Shown: one piece after another, positions 1-8,452 of the stretch
Layout: every line of letters starts with the position of its first letter
How positions within the stretch are numbered: the first letter of the stretch is position 1
Assembly (NCBI RefSeq): GCF_000426065.1
Contig: NZ_AUEQ01000001.1
Coordinates: forward strand, 310,001-374,000
Direction: 5' to 3'
From: Mycobacterium sp. URHD0025
Lineage (GTDB): Bacteria; Actinomycetota; Actinomycetes; Mycobacteriales; Mycobacteriaceae
DNA length: 64,000 nt
Made by a program: the position numbers and the translations under genes
Notes under the pieces: model-generated
Told to the model about the DNA's origin: nothing
Databases searched by the model: none
Seen by the model: only the letters and a program-made list of their open reading frames with translations

Positions 1-94
1 GCTGCACAACGTCATCAACTCCGAGAAGGCGCATGACCAAGTCGCCGGCGAGGTCATGCACCTCATCGAGAACGGGCTCGGGCCGTCACGCTGA
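1..94 (+). CDS. C-terminal end of an unidentified protein (5' truncated by window)
   Basis: Reading from base 2, an open frame of 30 codons ends at TGA 92-94. It encodes a hydrophilic, probably helical tail ending in Gly-Pro-Ser-Arg. The next gene starts 11 bases later on the same strand and its likely ribosome-binding GAGG (93-96) overlaps this stop codon, which suggests co-transcription. Too little sequence is present to name a family. Confidence 0.5.
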   Translation, partial: LHNVINSEKAHDQVAGEVMHLIENGLGPSR

Positions 95-105
95 GGCGTT
101 CAGAC

Positions 106-804
106 ATGATGGAGCCCATGAGCCACACGCGAACCCGATCTGCGAACCGGTCGACACGTACCTCGATTGCCATCGCGATGGTGCTGAGCCTGATGGCAGC
201 GGTTCTGATGTGGGGGCCAGGCGCCGGCCGTGCGTACGCGGCGGAAGCATCTCCGGCCGGGGATGCGCTCTCCATCGGCGACCCGGCAGCGCCGGGCCAG
301 ATCGACCTCTACCTGGATCCGCTGTGCCCCTACAGCGGAAAGATGGTCCGCGAGCAGGGCGCCGAGATCGGCCGCCGCATCGAGACCGGCAAGCTCCACA
401 TCAACCTGCGGCTCGTGAATTTCCTCGAAAAGTATTCAGCCAGCGGCACGTACGACAGCCGCGCGATCTATGCGGCCTTCATCGTCGCCGATCACTCCAA
501 GTCGAGCGACATCACCTGGCAGTTCATCGAGGAGATCTTCGCCGCCGACCAGCAGCCGAAGGAAAAGGGCCCAACCGATCTGAGCAACGATCAGCTCGCC
601 GGCCTGGCCGATCGCGCCGGCGCGCCGCCGTCGGCGCAGGACATGATCAAGCTCGGACTTCCCATCCCGTTCGACGGACACGCCATCGCCGCCAACAACC
701 TGCCGCTGCTGCGGCAGCTCCCCGACTCCGGGGTGCCGATGGTGGTCATCGACGGCGAATCGGTCGATGGGAACTCCGATTGGCTCGACCGTCTGCCCCG
801 TTGA
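106..804 (+). CDS. Secreted DsbA/thioredoxin_4-like protein with a single-cysteine CPYS site
   Basis: A 232-residue exported thioredoxin-fold protein. Residues 1-46 form a signal sequence (basic n-region, long hydrophobic core, Ala-Tyr-Ala-Ala near the cleavage point). The mature part carries the beta-strand/active-site segment Asp-Leu-Tyr-Leu-Asp-Pro-Leu-Cys-Pro-Tyr-Ser and a late Val-Pro-Met-Val cis-proline-type loop, both typical of DsbA-like proteins. The expected second cysteine of CxxC is Ser, and I see no other cysteine in the mature protein. A normal dithiol oxidase cycle is therefore unlikely; it may be a monothiol isomerase, chaperone or binding variant. ATGs at 106, 109 and 118 are in frame; 106 has GAGG nine bases upstream. 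Confidence 0.75.
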   Translation: MMEPMSHTRTRSANRSTRTSIAIAMVLSLMAAVLMWGPGAGRAYAAEASPAGDALSIGDPAAPGQIDLYLDPLCPYSGKMVREQGAEIGRRIETGKLHINLRLVNFLEKYSASGTYDSRAIYAAFIVADHSKSSDITWQFIEEIFAADQQPKEKGPTDLSNDQLAGLADRAGAPPSAQDMIKLGLPIPFDGHAIAANNLPLLRQLPDSGVPMVVIDGESVDGNSDWLDRLPR

Positions 805-810
805 TCGGCC

Positions 811-1457
<647 letters not shown>

Positions 1458-1477
1458 GCCCTCACCTTCCGCAGTGA

Positions 1478-1855
1478 TCAGCGAGGGGTTCCGATCGGCG
1501 GCAGCGAGCCGACGGCCTTGAGCTGTCCGTGCTGAGCAGCGAGGGTGTCGGCGAGGAACGTCCGGGCGATGAGTAGCAGTTCAGCGATCTTCGGATGAGC
1601 CAGCGTGTAGTACACGGCGTTGCCGACCCGGTGCCCGCTGACCACGTGGTGGCGTTTGAGGACCGCGAGGTGCTGGGACAGCAGGGTCGGCTCGATATCG
1701 GTGGCGGCCAGGATCGCACTGACCGGGGTTGGCTCCGCATTCATCGACAGGATTTCCAACACGCGGATCCGCGCAGGGTGCGCCAGCGCTTTGAAGAGGT
1801 TGGCCTTGATCTCGTACAGCGGTCGCTCCGGACCATCCAAGACGCTGTCGGTCAC
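1478..1855 (-). CDS. ArsR-family winged-helix regulator
   Basis: A 125-residue ArsR-type repressor: N-terminal helix leading to Phe-Lys-Ala-Leu-Ala-His-Pro-Ala-Arg, then a helix-turn-helix with the recognition helix near Leu-Leu-Ser-Gln-His-Leu and a wing around Gly-Asn-Ala-Val-Tyr-Tyr. No cysteine-containing metal motif (ELCVC) is present, so a classical arsenic/cadmium sensor is unlikely. The GTG start at 1855 precedes a GC-rich leader. It is convergent with vapC, 20 bases apart, and divergent from the DUF5313 gene, which is a possible target. Confidence 0.88.
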   Translation of the reverse strand: MTDSVLDGPERPLYEIKANLFKALAHPARIRVLEILSMNAEPTPVSAILAATDIEPTLLSQHLAVLKRHHVVSGHRVGNAVYYTLAHPKIAELLLIARTFLADTLAAQHGQLKAVGSLPPIGTPR

Positions 1856-1922
1856 CGCTGCCCCAATGATTGACGGATTGAAGAAATTCGCAAACCATCA
1901 TAGCGAGCGTTAACCTTCAGCA

Positions 1923-2342
1923 ATGCCCACCGGCCAAGCCCCCCGCACAAAACCGGGCCCGCTGCAGTACATCGGATACTGCTACGGCAAACGGCTGCCC
2001 GACTCGATGCGCGAGTGGGTGGCCAACGACCTGGCAGGCCCCGGTGCCACCATCCGGATGATGGTCCGCGTCGCGATCCCGGCGATCCTCGTCCTGGCGC
2101 CGATCTGGTTCATCCCGATGTCGCTGTACCTGCACGCCAGCATGACTGTGCCCATCTTCATCCCGTTCGTGTACTTCTCCCACGCGCTGAACAAGGTGTG
2201 GCGGCGTCACATGCTCGTCAAGCACGGCCTGAACCCGGCCCTCATCGACGAACTGTCGCGCAAGAAGAACGCGCACATCCATCAGGCCTACGCCGAGCGC
2301 TACGGGCCACGCAACGGCCCGAGCAGCAGCGGCCACATCTGA
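1923..2342 (+). CDS. DUF5313 small membrane protein
   Basis: A 139-residue protein resembling the mycobacterial DUF5313 family: an N-terminal Pro-Gly-Pro-Leu-Gln-Tyr-Ile-Gly-Tyr segment, an Arg-Glu-Trp-Val-Ala-Asn-Asp motif, two adjacent hydrophobic helices at about residues 44-83, then a basic cytoplasmic tail with Arg-Arg-His. No enzymatic motif is visible and the role of the family is unknown. It is tail-to-tail with the sheath gene, 4 bases apart, and head-to-head with the arsR-type gene. Confidence 0.75.
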   Translation: MPTGQAPRTKPGPLQYIGYCYGKRLPDSMREWVANDLAGPGATIRMMVRVAIPAILVLAPIWFIPMSLYLHASMTVPIFIPFVYFSHALNKVWRRHMLVKHGLNPALIDELSRKKNAHIHQAYAERYGPRNGPSSSGHI

Positions 2343-2346
2343 TCAG

Positions 2347-3519
2347 TCATCCCGCCGGCGCCGCGGCCCTCTGCTGAATGCGGATCATGACGAACTCCGC
2401 CGGCCTCACAGGTGCGAACCCCACCACGATGTTGACCAGGCCTTGGCCGATGTCATCTTGCGTCATGGTGTGGCGACCGCACTGCACGAAGTAGGCCTCG
2501 TCTTCGGCTTGTCCCTCAAAGGCGCCCTGCCGGAACAGAACTCGCAGGAATTCGCCGACGCTCCGGCGCAGCTGCGCCCACAGCGGTTCGTCGTTGGGCT
2601 CGAACACCGCCCACTGGGTGCCGCGGTACACGGAGTCTTCGATGTAGAGCGCGAGCCGTCGCACCGAGATGTACTTGAACTCGTCGGTCAGGGTGTCGAT
2701 GCCGCGCAGCGTACGGGCACCCCACACCACCGTCCCCTTGCCGGGCAGTGTCCGAAGGCAGTTGATTCCCGACGAGTTCAAAATGCCGTTCTGTGCGTCG
2801 GTGAGCGCCACGGTCAGGCCGGTCACCCCGGACAGCCCGGCGTTGGACGGTGCTTTCCACACTCCGTGGTCGGCGTCGGTGCGCCCGATCACTCCGGCCA
2901 CCGCGCCGCACGCCACGAAGTCGCCTGCCGCCCCGTTCCGAAGCGGATCCGGGCGCCGAATCCGCGGGAAGTACATGGCGCCGTTGCCGGCCGCGTCCCC
3001 GGTCAGTCCACGGGCCGCCGGCCAACTACGAACGGTGTTCGGCGTCGCCGCGGCGGGCGGGTCCACGAGCAGAAACGCGCGGCGTCGGGCACAAAACGTG
3101 AGCGCCGCCGCCCACACGTTCAGCGGCAGATCGCCGTCAGGGACCGGTGGCGGCAGGCACAGCAGGGCGAACCGCTCGGCCTTGGCCACGGCATAGAGGC
3201 CCTTTTCGGCCTCCTCGAAACCCAGGTCGATGTAGTCGGTTTCGGAGAGCGCGGCGCCGTCGGCGGCCACCAGGCGCACGATCACGGCGTCGGATCCGCC
3301 GTTGGCGAAGAAATCCTGCACGGCATATCCGAGGCCACTGTCAGCTGCCAATCCGCCGAATGTGCTCTCGAACTCGGCATAGGACGCGACCTCTACCGGA
3401 TCCCCGACAGGCCCGCTCGCAGCGCCTCCGACGAATGCGCACATCGTCGTCACGCCGGTGATCGGATGGCCCCCACGTTCCCCGATTTCGACCCCGGGAG
3501 GTTGCTCCGGCACTGGCAT
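2347..3519 (-). CDS. Phage-tail-sheath-like protein, no other injection-system genes nearby
   Basis: A 390-residue protein with the hallmarks of contractile tail sheath proteins. The N-terminal Pro-Pro-Gly-Val-Glu-Ile-Gly-Glu segment corresponds to the extended linker arm that threads between sheath subunits. A Gly/Ala-rich central domain includes Phe-Phe-Ala-Asn-Gly-Gly-Ser-Asp. The C-terminal domain has Phe-Lys-Tyr-Ile-Ser-Val-Arg-Arg, Phe-Glu-Pro-Asn-Asp-Glu-Pro-Leu-Trp and the terminal strand Val-Gly-Phe-Ala-Pro-Val-Arg-Pro-Ala-Glu-Phe. Its length matches bacterial injection-system sheaths. ATG 3519 is chosen for AAAGGGG eight bases upstream. No tube, baseplate, ATPase or spike gene lies within this window. 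Confidence 0.8.
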   Translation of the reverse strand: MPVPEQPPGVEIGERGGHPITGVTTMCAFVGGAASGPVGDPVEVASYAEFESTFGGLAADSGLGYAVQDFFANGGSDAVIVRLVAADGAALSETDYIDLGFEEAEKGLYAVAKAERFALLCLPPPVPDGDLPLNVWAAALTFCARRRAFLLVDPPAAATPNTVRSWPAARGLTGDAAGNGAMYFPRIRRPDPLRNGAAGDFVACGAVAGVIGRTDADHGVWKAPSNAGLSGVTGLTVALTDAQNGILNSSGINCLRTLPGKGTVVWGARTLRGIDTLTDEFKYISVRRLALYIEDSVYRGTQWAVFEPNDEPLWAQLRRSVGEFLRVLFRQGAFEGQAEDEAYFVQCGRHTMTQDDIGQGLVNIVVGFAPVRPAEFVMIRIQQRAAAPAG

Positions 3520-3682
3520 GAGAACCCCTTTCGGCCCATCCGGATCTGATCTTTCCACCTGTGACCTGGGCCACTGCCCATCTCACGGCCATACCGTGGC
3601 GATTTGTGAGATCGGCCAATCGTTAACATCGAAGCGCTACTCATCCGAGGGGCCAGCCCACACGACCCACAGGACGATTGAT

Positions 3683-5152
3683 TTGAACTCGCCAGAACTC
3701 GCCCATTGGAATGCTCAGGAAGCACTCGCGGAGGCGATGATTCCGATCATCGGCACCCTGCACCGGGCGAAGGGCGTGACGGTTCTGCTGCACAGCCGGT
3801 CGCTGGTGAACAAATCCGTCATCAGCATCCTGCGAACCCATCGCTTCGCGCGACAGGTGGGCGGTGACGAACTGTCCGTCGAGGAGACCTTCCCCTTCCT
3901 GCAGGCACTGGCCGATCTGGACCTGGGCCCGTCGAAGATCGACCTCGGCCTGCTGGTCATGGCCTACCGCGCCGGCGATGCCGGACTGTCCGTACCCGAA
4001 TTCACCGCGCAGGTGCTCAGCGACGTGACCGGTGAACACAAGAGCGAACCGCAAGGCCCCCGGGACGTGGTGCTTTACGGGTTCGGCCGCATCGGCCGGC
4101 TCGTCGCACGGCTGCTCATCGAGAAGGCCGGATCCGGCAACGGCCTCAACCTGCGCGCCGTCGTGATCCGCAGCAACGGCGAGGGCGACCTGGCCAAGCG
4201 GGCCTCGCTGCTGCGCCGCGACTCGGTCCACGGCCAGTTCAACGGCTCGATCAAGGTCGACACCGAGAACAACTGCCTCATCGCCAACGGCAATGTCATC
4301 AAGTTCATCCACAGCGACGACCCGTCGACCGTCGACTACACGCAGTACGGCATCGACAACGCGATCCTTATCGACAACACCGGTAAGTGGCGCGACCGCG
4401 AGGGCCTGTCCAAGCACCTGCGCCCCGGCATCGCGAAGGTTTTGCTGACCGCGCCCGGCAAGGGCGATGTGCCGAACATCGTGCACGGGGTGAACCACCG
4501 CACGCTCGATCTCGAGCAGCAGATCTTCTCGTGCGCGTCGTGCACGACCAACGCGATCGTCCCGCCGCTGAAGGCGATGGATGACGAGTACGGCATCGCG
4601 CGCTGCCACGTGGAGACCGTGCACTCGTTCACCAACGACCAGAACCTGCTGGACAACTACCACAAGGCTGATCGCCGGGGCCGGTCCGCGCCGTTCAACC
4701 TGGTGCTCACCGAAACGGGTGCAGCGTCGGCGGTGGCGAAGGCGATGCCGGACCTGAAGGCCAAGATCAGCGGGAGCTCCATTCGCGTTCCCACACCGGA
4801 CGTCTCGGTGGCGATCCTCAACATGCAACTGCACCGCCCGACCACCAAGGAAGAGGCCCTGGAGTACCTGCGCCAGGCGTCGCTGTCCGGACCGTTGAGC
4901 CGCAACCTCGACTACACCGCGGCGACCGACGCCGTCTCCAGCGACTTCATCGGCTCCCGTGCGGCGAGCATCATCGATGCGAACGCGACGATCGTCGACG
5001 ACGACAACGTGATCCTCTACGTCTGGTACGACAACGAATTCGGCTATTCGAGTCAGGTGGTGCGGACGGTGCAGTACCTGTCAGGCATTGAGTACCCGAC
5101 CTACCCGCGGATCGGAGCCGAGGCGGATCAGACCGCCTTGCTCACTCCGTAA
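3683..5152 (+). CDS. Long-type glyceraldehyde-3-phosphate dehydrogenase
   Basis: A 489-residue GAPDH of the extended class (about 480 aa, like Corynebacterium GapB) rather than the usual 340-aa glycolytic form. A helical N-terminal extension of roughly 125 residues precedes the Rossmann motif Tyr-Gly-Phe-Gly-Arg-Ile-Gly-Arg. The catalytic cysteine lies in Ser-Cys-Thr-Thr-Asn (Cys287), followed by His-Ser-Phe-Thr-Asn and the C-terminal Trp-Tyr-Asp-Asn-Glu-Phe-Gly. In other bacteria such enzymes work mainly in gluconeogenesis with NADP; that direction is inferred here. I chose TTG 3683 because AGGA lies eight bases upstream; the frame is open further 5' but without family-like sequence. Confidence 0.9.
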   Translation: MNSPELAHWNAQEALAEAMIPIIGTLHRAKGVTVLLHSRSLVNKSVISILRTHRFARQVGGDELSVEETFPFLQALADLDLGPSKIDLGLLVMAYRAGDAGLSVPEFTAQVLSDVTGEHKSEPQGPRDVVLYGFGRIGRLVARLLIEKAGSGNGLNLRAVVIRSNGEGDLAKRASLLRRDSVHGQFNGSIKVDTENNCLIANGNVIKFIHSDDPSTVDYTQYGIDNAILIDNTGKWRDREGLSKHLRPGIAKVLLTAPGKGDVPNIVHGVNHRTLDLEQQIFSCASCTTNAIVPPLKAMDDEYGIARCHVETVHSFTNDQNLLDNYHKADRRGRSAPFNLVLTETGAASAVAKAMPDLKAKISGSSIRVPTPDVSVAILNMQLHRPTTKEEALEYLRQASLSGPLSRNLDYTAATDAVSSDFIGSRAASIIDANATIVDDDNVILYVWYDNEFGYSSQVVRTVQYLSGIEYPTYPRIGAEADQTALLTP

Positions 5153-5169
5153 TCGAGCATGCCCGTCGA

Positions 5170-5307
5170 TCAACGCCAAGAGCTCAAGAGCTTGAGAGGG
5201 GCGGTAGCGATAAGGACCGCGAGGAGAGCCGAGAACGCCAGTCCTAAGAACGCTGCCGTCATCGCTATGTACATGGCAGTTGCCAGCCGCTCGAAAACAC
5301 CACTCAT
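5170..5307 (-). CDS. Small single-pass membrane protein (45 aa)
   Basis: A 45-residue ORF with one hydrophobic segment (about residues 10-35, rich in Ala/Leu/Ile/Phe) and a basic C-terminus ending Trp-Arg. AGAGG is placed seven bases before ATG 5307, which supports translation. It is tail-to-tail with the GAPDH gene (17-base gap) and upstream of RNase Z on the same strand. An inverted repeat CTCAAG-ag-CTTGAG (5183-5196) lies inside its 3' end. No homologue is recognised. Confidence 0.45.
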   Translation of the reverse strand: MSGVFERLATAMYIAMTAAFLGLAFSALLAVLIATAPLKLLSSWR

Positions 5308-5471
5308 GAAGCAACCTCTACAGACGAACCGACGGTCTTCCGGTGCTGTCACCTTGATGGGTGATCGCGCACAGCTGTGACCTTAGGTCGCCCGCCCACC
5401 AGGCAAGGGTTACAAAATGTATCGAATCTGGTGGAATCGTTGACACCCTGCAACCCGGCGAGCGGCCGCCC

Positions 5472-6386
5472 TCACGCCCGCCTTGGAACTGGGATCCTCA
5501 TCAGGTCCTCGGCCACGATCACCTCGCCGTCGAAGACTTCCGCCGCCTCGTCCCGGTGGCGCTCCCCGTCCTCGTAACGCTGGGAAAAATGGGTGAGCAC
5601 AAGCCGCCGCGCCTTCGCCGACGCGGCCACCTCGGCAGCCTGCCGCGCGGTCAGATGCCCGTAGCGCGAGGCCAGTCCAGCGTCGCGATCGAGAAAGGTC
5701 GCCTCGATCACCAGGAGGTCCACGTCCTCGGCCAAGGCGTAGACGGCGTCGCACAACCGGGTGTCCATGACGAACGCAAAGCGCTGCCCGCGGCGTGGCT
5801 CGCTGACATCGGAGAGCCGGACCCGGCGGCCGGCCACGCTCACTTCCCCCGACCGCTGCAGTTGTCCGACGACCGGTCCGGCGATGCCGAAACGTGCCAG
5901 CAGTTCGGGCACCATGCGCCGACCGTCCGGCTCGACCAGCCGGTAACCGATCGAGTGCACCGGATGGTCCAGCCGGTGCGCCTCCAGCCGTCCGAATGCG
6001 GCATCGACGACGGGCCCGTCCGCGTCTATCGGGTGTTCGTCGATCTCGAGCGTGTCGTGGAAGATGCTGGCACGCCTGAGCCGGCTGAAGTACTCCTGCC
6101 CTGATGCCGGGAAGTAGGCCCGCAGCGGATGTGGCACACCGTCCAGCGACATGCGCTGCAGCACTCCGGGAACGCCGAGACAGTGGTCGCCGTGAAAGTG
6201 GGTGAGGCATAGCCGTGTGATCGAGCCGGCGGCAACACCGGCCAGCAGCAGCTGACGCTGAGTTCCCTCTCCCGGGTCGAACAACAGGCCCTCACCGTCC
6301 CAGCGCAGCAGGTAACCGTTGTGATTGCGGTGACGGGTGGGCACCTGGCTGGAGGTACCGAGCACGACCAACTCGCGGACCGACAC
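5472..6386 (-). CDS. rnz: Ribonuclease Z (tRNA 3' processing endonuclease)
   Basis: A 304-residue metallo-beta-lactamase-fold nuclease that trims tRNA precursors 3' of the discriminator base. The zinc motif Thr-His-Phe-His-Gly-Asp-His is intact. Further ligands follow: Asp in Ala-Phe-Val-Met-Asp-Thr, His in Gly-His-Leu-Thr, and the C-terminal Leu-Thr-His-Phe-Ser-Gln-Arg-Tyr typical of RNase Z/ElaC. Length is standard for the bacterial short form. The start is GTG 6386. It is divergent from the DUF2795 gene. Confidence 0.93.
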   Translation of the reverse strand: MSVRELVVLGTSSQVPTRHRNHNGYLLRWDGEGLLFDPGEGTQRQLLLAGVAAGSITRLCLTHFHGDHCLGVPGVLQRMSLDGVPHPLRAYFPASGQEYFSRLRRASIFHDTLEIDEHPIDADGPVVDAAFGRLEAHRLDHPVHSIGYRLVEPDGRRMVPELLARFGIAGPVVGQLQRSGEVSVAGRRVRLSDVSEPRRGQRFAFVMDTRLCDAVYALAEDVDLLVIEATFLDRDAGLASRYGHLTARQAAEVAASAKARRLVLTHFSQRYEDGERHRDEAAEVFDGEVIVAEDLMRIPVPRRA

Positions 6387-6491
6387 CTTCCGACAGTACG
6401 TCCAACAGTGTTCCGACGTTTACCGCCGGCATTCCGCGGGGATGTCCAGTAGGCGCGTTGTTCATTCACAGACCGATACGGAGACACGATC

Positions 6492-6731
6492 ATGGTTGCC
6501 TCTATCGCCCAGAGCCGTCTTCGGGACTGCCTCTACGATGTCGACTTCCCGGCGCACAAGGACCAAATCGTAGATGTGGCAATGAAAAACGACTGCGAGG
6601 ACGCGGCCCGCGCGCTACGTGCGATGCCACCGGAGACCTATGCCAACATGGCCGAAGTCCTGGCGTCGGTGAGTTTGTCGGACGGGAACCTCGACGATGC
6701 CGACAAGGCGGCGGCGCGCCGGACAGTCTGA
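6492..6731 (+). CDS. DUF2795 small protein
   Basis: A 79-residue helical protein with the core Asp-Phe-Pro-Ala-His-Lys-Asp-Gln-Ile-Val followed by Ala-Leu-Arg-Ala-Met-Pro-Pro-Glu-Thr-Tyr, matching the DUF2795 pattern in which an Asp-(Phe/Tyr)-Pro motif precedes an Ala/Leu-rich helix. GGAGA lies nine bases upstream of ATG 6492. Function unknown. Confidence 0.75.
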   Translation: MVASIAQSRLRDCLYDVDFPAHKDQIVDVAMKNDCEDAARALRAMPPETYANMAEVLASVSLSDGNLDDADKAAARRTV

Positions 6732-6748
6732 GACCGCGAAAACGGAGA

Positions 6749-7000
6749 CTACGCCCCGAGATTCGATATCGCAGAATCCAACTTGGCCGCCTCCTCGGCC
6801 ATCTGGTCTTCGGACAACTGCGCTCCATGGGTCCGGCCGATCAGGTCGGACCGCGAGATAACCCGCAGCGCGCCACGGTAGTCATCGGAATCGCGCTGTC
6901 CGGCGGGCACCACATCGGTATGTCCTTGGATCAGGACCAGCACGGCGTCGGCCATATCCGAGGCCAGCAGCCGTCGTATGTCATCAGCCGAAATTGTCAT
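6749..7000 (-). CDS. Conserved small hypothetical protein (83 aa)
   Basis: An 83-residue mostly helical acidic protein with a strong ribosome-binding site (GAGGAAG, five bases before ATG 7000). It contains Asp-Asp-Ile-Arg-Arg-Leu-Leu-Ala near the N-terminus and a hydrophobic Ala-Val-Leu-Val-Leu-Ile-Gln-Gly stretch. No signal peptide or catalytic motif is seen. It converges with the DUF2795 gene (17-base gap). I do not recognise a family. Confidence 0.6.
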   Translation of the reverse strand: MTISADDIRRLLASDMADAVLVLIQGHTDVVPAGQRDSDDYRGALRVISRSDLIGRTHGAQLSEDQMAEEAAKLDSAISNLGA

Positions 7001-7140
7001 CGGTGCTTCCTCGTCCCTTGTGCGTTGTGGCTCTGCCTTTAGCTATGCCCGTTCGGTGTCTGTCCTATTCGCGCGGCCGGCACCCACCTCAGGTCGGAGA
7101 ACGCCCGATTACAGACCTGCGGCGGGTAGCCACGCGGCGG

Positions 7141-7668
7141 TCAGCCTGGCCGGCCAGTCCCGAGGGGCGGGAGCGCGGCGGTGAAGAAGCTGTTGCATGC
7201 TGCCACCGCGGGCTTCAGCTCCGGAATGCTGCCCGCGCTGACGTCGCCGCGCATCTTCGACGTGTCGATGAGGGGATCGCCGGAGGCAGCCGGGTCGGGG
7301 AAGTCCGGAACCCCGTGCTCACGTACGCATTGGGCGAACTTGAGTGCGGCCTCCTGCTGCGCGGGAGTGCGCCCCGCGTCCGCTGACCAGCCCGACGGCT
7401 CCAGGCCCGCACACGCACCGACTGCCTTCCGCCACGTCGCCTTCGGCACTGAGATGCCTCCGTAGGGAAACCGACCGTCGGCGTTCGGGTTTGGGAAGTC
7501 CGCGACACCGTTGGCCCGCATGCACTCGGAGTACTTCACCGCGCGCTCCTGACCGGCCGGGTCGGCGCCGGCCTGGGCGGCGCCGGCCAATCCGGCCGAG
7601 CCGATCACGGCGGCCGTGGCGAGAGTGAGGAGCGGTCGACGGGTGTGTGTTGTGTTGTGGTTTGTCAT
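7141..7668 (-). CDS. Secreted protein with two cysteine repeat units
   Basis: A 175-residue exported protein: a basic Thr/His-rich n-region, a hydrophobic core and Ala-Gln-Ala-Gly-Ala-Asp give a signal peptide of about 35 residues. The mature part holds two copies of a unit of the form Lys-(Tyr/Phe)-x-x-Cys-(Met/Val)-Arg-x-x-Gly-Val-x-Asp-Phe-Pro, each followed by a later Cys in a helix (Ala-Cys-Ala and Ala-Cys-Asn). This suggests two disulphide-stabilised helical modules. Such proteins occur beside sensor kinases and efflux genes in actinobacteria; the role is unknown. It is divergent from the two-component system and may be its target. Confidence 0.75.
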   Translation of the reverse strand: MTNHNTTHTRRPLLTLATAAVIGSAGLAGAAQAGADPAGQERAVKYSECMRANGVADFPNPNADGRFPYGGISVPKATWRKAVGACAGLEPSGWSADAGRTPAQQEAALKFAQCVREHGVPDFPDPAASGDPLIDTSKMRGDVSAGSIPELKPAVAACNSFFTAALPPLGTGRPG

Positions 7669-7702
7669 GGCAGCCAGTCAAGGCGCGGTGGTGTTGTGAG
7701 CG

Positions 7703-7724
7703 CGTATGCGATTTTCGATACGCC
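7703..7724. promoter_or_regulatory. Inverted repeat in the two-component/secreted-protein intergenic region
   Basis: GCGTAT (7703-7708) and ATACGC (7719-7724) are perfect 6-base arms separated by 10 bases, with an inner CG/CG pair. The site lies in the 88-base divergent region between the secreted Cys-repeat gene and the response regulator. It is a plausible response-regulator site; function is inferred only from position and symmetry. Confidence 0.35.
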
Positions 7725-7756
7725 GGCGATATGCGGCGGCTCGTAGCGTGGACGGC

Positions 7757-8452
7757 ATGCGAGTGCTGGTCGTCGAGGACGAGCCCTACATGGCGACGGC
7801 CATCCGCGACGGTCTGCGCCTGGAGGCGATCGCGGCCGACATCGCCGGCGACGGGGACACCGCGCTGGAGTTGTTGAGCATCAACGCCTACGACATCGCC
7901 ATCCTCGACCGTGACATTCCCGGGCCCTCCGGCGACGAGATCGCCGAACACATCGTCGCATCGGGCAGCGGCACCCCGATCCTGATGTTGACCGCGGCAG
8001 ATCGGCTCGACGACAAGGCTTCGGGGTTCGGGCTGGGCGCCGATGATTATCTGACCAAGCCCTTCGAACTGCGAGAGCTCGCTATGCGTCTGCGGGCACT
8101 CGACCGCAGACGCGCTCAGAACCGACCGCCGGTGCGGGAGATCGCCGGCCTGCGGCTGGATCCGTTCCGCCGCGAGGTCTACCGCGACGGCCGTTACGTG
8201 GCCCTCACCCGAAAACAGTTCGCGGTGCTCGAGGTCCTTGTCGCCGCGGACGGGGGCGTGGTCAGCGCCGAGGAGCTTCTGGAGCGGGCATGGGACGAGA
8301 ACGCCGATCCGTTCACCAACGCCGTGCGCATCACCGTCTCGGCCTTGCGCAAACGCCTCGGCGAACCCTGGATCATCACCACGGTGCCCGGCGTCGGCTA
8401 CCGCATCGACACCGCAGCGGGATCCGGACGTGAGGAGAGAAACCATGGATAG
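7757..8452 (+). CDS. OmpR/PhoB-family response regulator
   Basis: A 231-residue response regulator. The receiver domain (1-118) has acidic pocket Glu7-Asp8-Glu9, phosphoacceptor Asp51 (Ile-Leu-Asp-Arg-Asp-Ile-Pro), the switch Thr in Leu-Met-Leu-Thr-Ala and Lys in Thr-Lys-Pro-Phe. The C-terminal winged helix (about 130-222) ends with Val-Pro-Gly-Val-Gly-Tyr-Arg-Ile. ATG 7757 is chosen because it opens directly on the receiver strand Arg-Val-Leu-Val-Val-Glu-Asp-Glu. The 3' end overlaps the kinase by 8 bases. Confidence 0.95.
   Translation: MRVLVVEDEPYMATAIRDGLRLEAIAADIAGDGDTALELLSINAYDIAILDRDIPGPSGDEIAEHIVASGSGTPILMLTAADRLDDKASGFGLGADDYLTKPFELRELAMRLRALDRRRAQNRPPVREIAGLRLDPFRREVYRDGRYVALTRKQFAVLEVLVAADGGVVSAEELLERAWDENADPFTNAVRITVSALRKRLGEPWIITTVPGVGYRIDTAAGSGREERNHG

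Noticed and set aside
2347..3519. Prophage
   Set aside because: Only a sheath gene is present; no integrase, terminase, capsid, lysis or att sites in the flanks.
2443..3549. Long open frame opposite the sheath gene (plus strand)
   Set aside because: Composition is that of a shadow frame in GC-rich DNA; no domain resemblance, whereas the minus-strand frame has clear sheath motifs.
3641..4834. Long open frame opposite GAPDH (minus strand)
   Set aside because: Shadow of the GAPDH gene; Val/Asp-rich, no motif, and the GAPDH catalytic residues fix the real frame.
5183..5196. CTCAAG-ag-CTTGAG as terminator of the GAPDH gene
   Set aside because: Two-base centre gives a poor hairpin, no T-tract, and it lies within a credible small coding sequence.
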